Assembly (NCBI GenBank): GCA_045642225.1
Contig: JAZUIN010000128.1
Span: forward strand, 1 to 6,148
Source: RUG191 sp045642225
Lineage (GTDB): Bacteria; Bacillota; Clostridia; Lachnospirales; Lachnospiraceae
DNA: 6,148 bases
Direction: 5' to 3'
Shown: positions 5,625 to 6,148 of the stretch, piece after piece
How positions within the stretch are numbered: the first letter of the stretch is position 1
How the letters are laid out: the number at the start of each line of letters is the position of its first letter
Program-made: the position numbers and the translations under genes
Notes under the pieces: generated by a model
What the model was told of the DNA's origin: nothing
What the model saw: the letters and a program-made list of their open reading frames with translations, nothing else
Database searches by the model: none

Positions 5625-6148
5625 TTGATAACATATGAGCAGATAAAAAACAATGAAGCAATAAAAACTTATATTCAATCGGCAGATGAAACTTTAAAAG
5701 AACTGGGTTTCACAGAACATAGCTTTGCACATGTGGCCTATGTGGCTGAAAAGGCGGCCTACATTTTAGAAACATTAGGATATCCAGAGAGAACAATAGA
5801 ACTTACAAAGATAGCTGGGTATATGCATGACATTGGCAATGTAATCAATAGAGTTGATCATAGCCAAAGTGGTGCGGTAATGGCCTTTCGTATTTTGGAT
5901 AATATGGGAATGGACCCAAAGGAAATCGCTCTTATTATTTCTGCAATAGGAAATCATGATGAGGGTACAGGGGTTCCTGTGAGCCCACTTGCAGCAGCAC
6001 TTATTCTGGCTGATAAAAGTGATGTAAGACGAAATCGAGTTCGTAATGAGGATATGTCGACTTTTGATATACATGATAGGGTTAATTACTCTGTTAAAAA
6101 ATCTGAACTTAAAATTAATGAAGCCCATACTATTATTAAGCTGAAGCT
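5625..6148 (+). CDS. HD-domain phosphohydrolase-like protein (3' partial)
   Basis: The frame runs from TTG at 5625 to the window edge, giving 174 codons without a stop. It shows the metal-binding HD pattern: His36 in EHSFAHV, His68-Asp69 in YMHDIGN, His79 in VDHSQSG, His111-Asp112 in GNHDEGTG, and Asp130 in LILADKSD. HD proteins are metal-dependent phosphohydrolases acting on nucleotides or cyclic (di)nucleotides; the substrate here cannot be read from the sequence, and no GYP motif marking cyclic-di-GMP phosphodiesterases is present. No membrane segment is seen, so it is probably cytoplasmic. It follows the winged-helix gene by 39 bp on the same strand with no terminator, so it is likely in the mgtA operon. 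The downstream end lies outside the window; most of the HD core is already present. A longer protein starting at ATG 5589 is possible but lacks a ribosome site. Confidence 0.88.
   Translation, partial: MITYEQIKNNEAIKTYIQSADETLKELGFTEHSFAHVAYVAEKAAYILETLGYPERTIELTKIAGYMHDIGNVINRVDHSQSGAVMAFRILDNMGMDPKEIALIISAIGNHDEGTGVPVSPLAAALILADKSDVRRNRVRNEDMSTFDIHDRVNYSVKKSELKINEAHTIIKLK

Noticed and set aside
5775..6128. Antisense open frame of 117 codons
   Set aside because: The plus strand here encodes all metal ligands of an HD domain, so the antisense frame is a shadow.

Overview
The window is AT-rich, tightly packed DNA with strong AGGAGG-type ribosome sites and GTG or TTG starts on three genes. Protein style (MgtE, MgtA, an OmpR-type winged-helix protein and an HD-domain protein) points to a low-GC Firmicute, most likely a clostridium of the Lachnospiraceae. 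That taxonomic call is inferred from recognised protein families, not from a marker gene.

Layout: (a) 1-343 holds the last 42 codons of an unidentified membrane protein, overlapped by a C-terminal remnant of a DUF4268-type protein, so this looks like a rearrangement junction. (b) 344-765 has no convincing gene. It is crowded with short direct and inverted repeats (TGAACCCT copies, a 10-bp-phased GCAT/GGCATA array, palindromes, paired TTTACACC), as at the ends of a transposable or site-specific-recombination element, but no recombinase gene is in view. (c) 766-812 is a perfect 16-bp stem terminator, ending the minus-strand gene and able to work in both directions. (d) 837-2231 (minus) is mgtE, a CBS-gated Mg2+ channel/transporter. 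(e) 2232-2456 is a 225-bp divergent control region with a 13-bp tandem repeat and an inverted repeat; no M-box riboswitch was recognised. (f) 2457-6148 (plus) is an apparent operon: mgtA (P3B-type Mg2+ ATPase), a small OmpR-like winged-helix protein without a receiver domain, and an HD-domain hydrolase cut by the window edge.

How the genes may work together: mgtE and mgtA are two mechanistically different Mg2+ uptake routes, one passive and gated, one ATP-driven, transcribed back to back. The winged-helix gene is coupled to mgtA (its ribosome site overlaps the mgtA stop) and is a natural candidate regulator of the locus; the tandem repeats between mgtE and mgtA are its candidate binding site. 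That regulatory link is inference. I see no clear evidence of a wholly new system. The most unusual parts are the receiver-less regulator with its possible operator and the repeat-dense gene-free stretch at 344-765.
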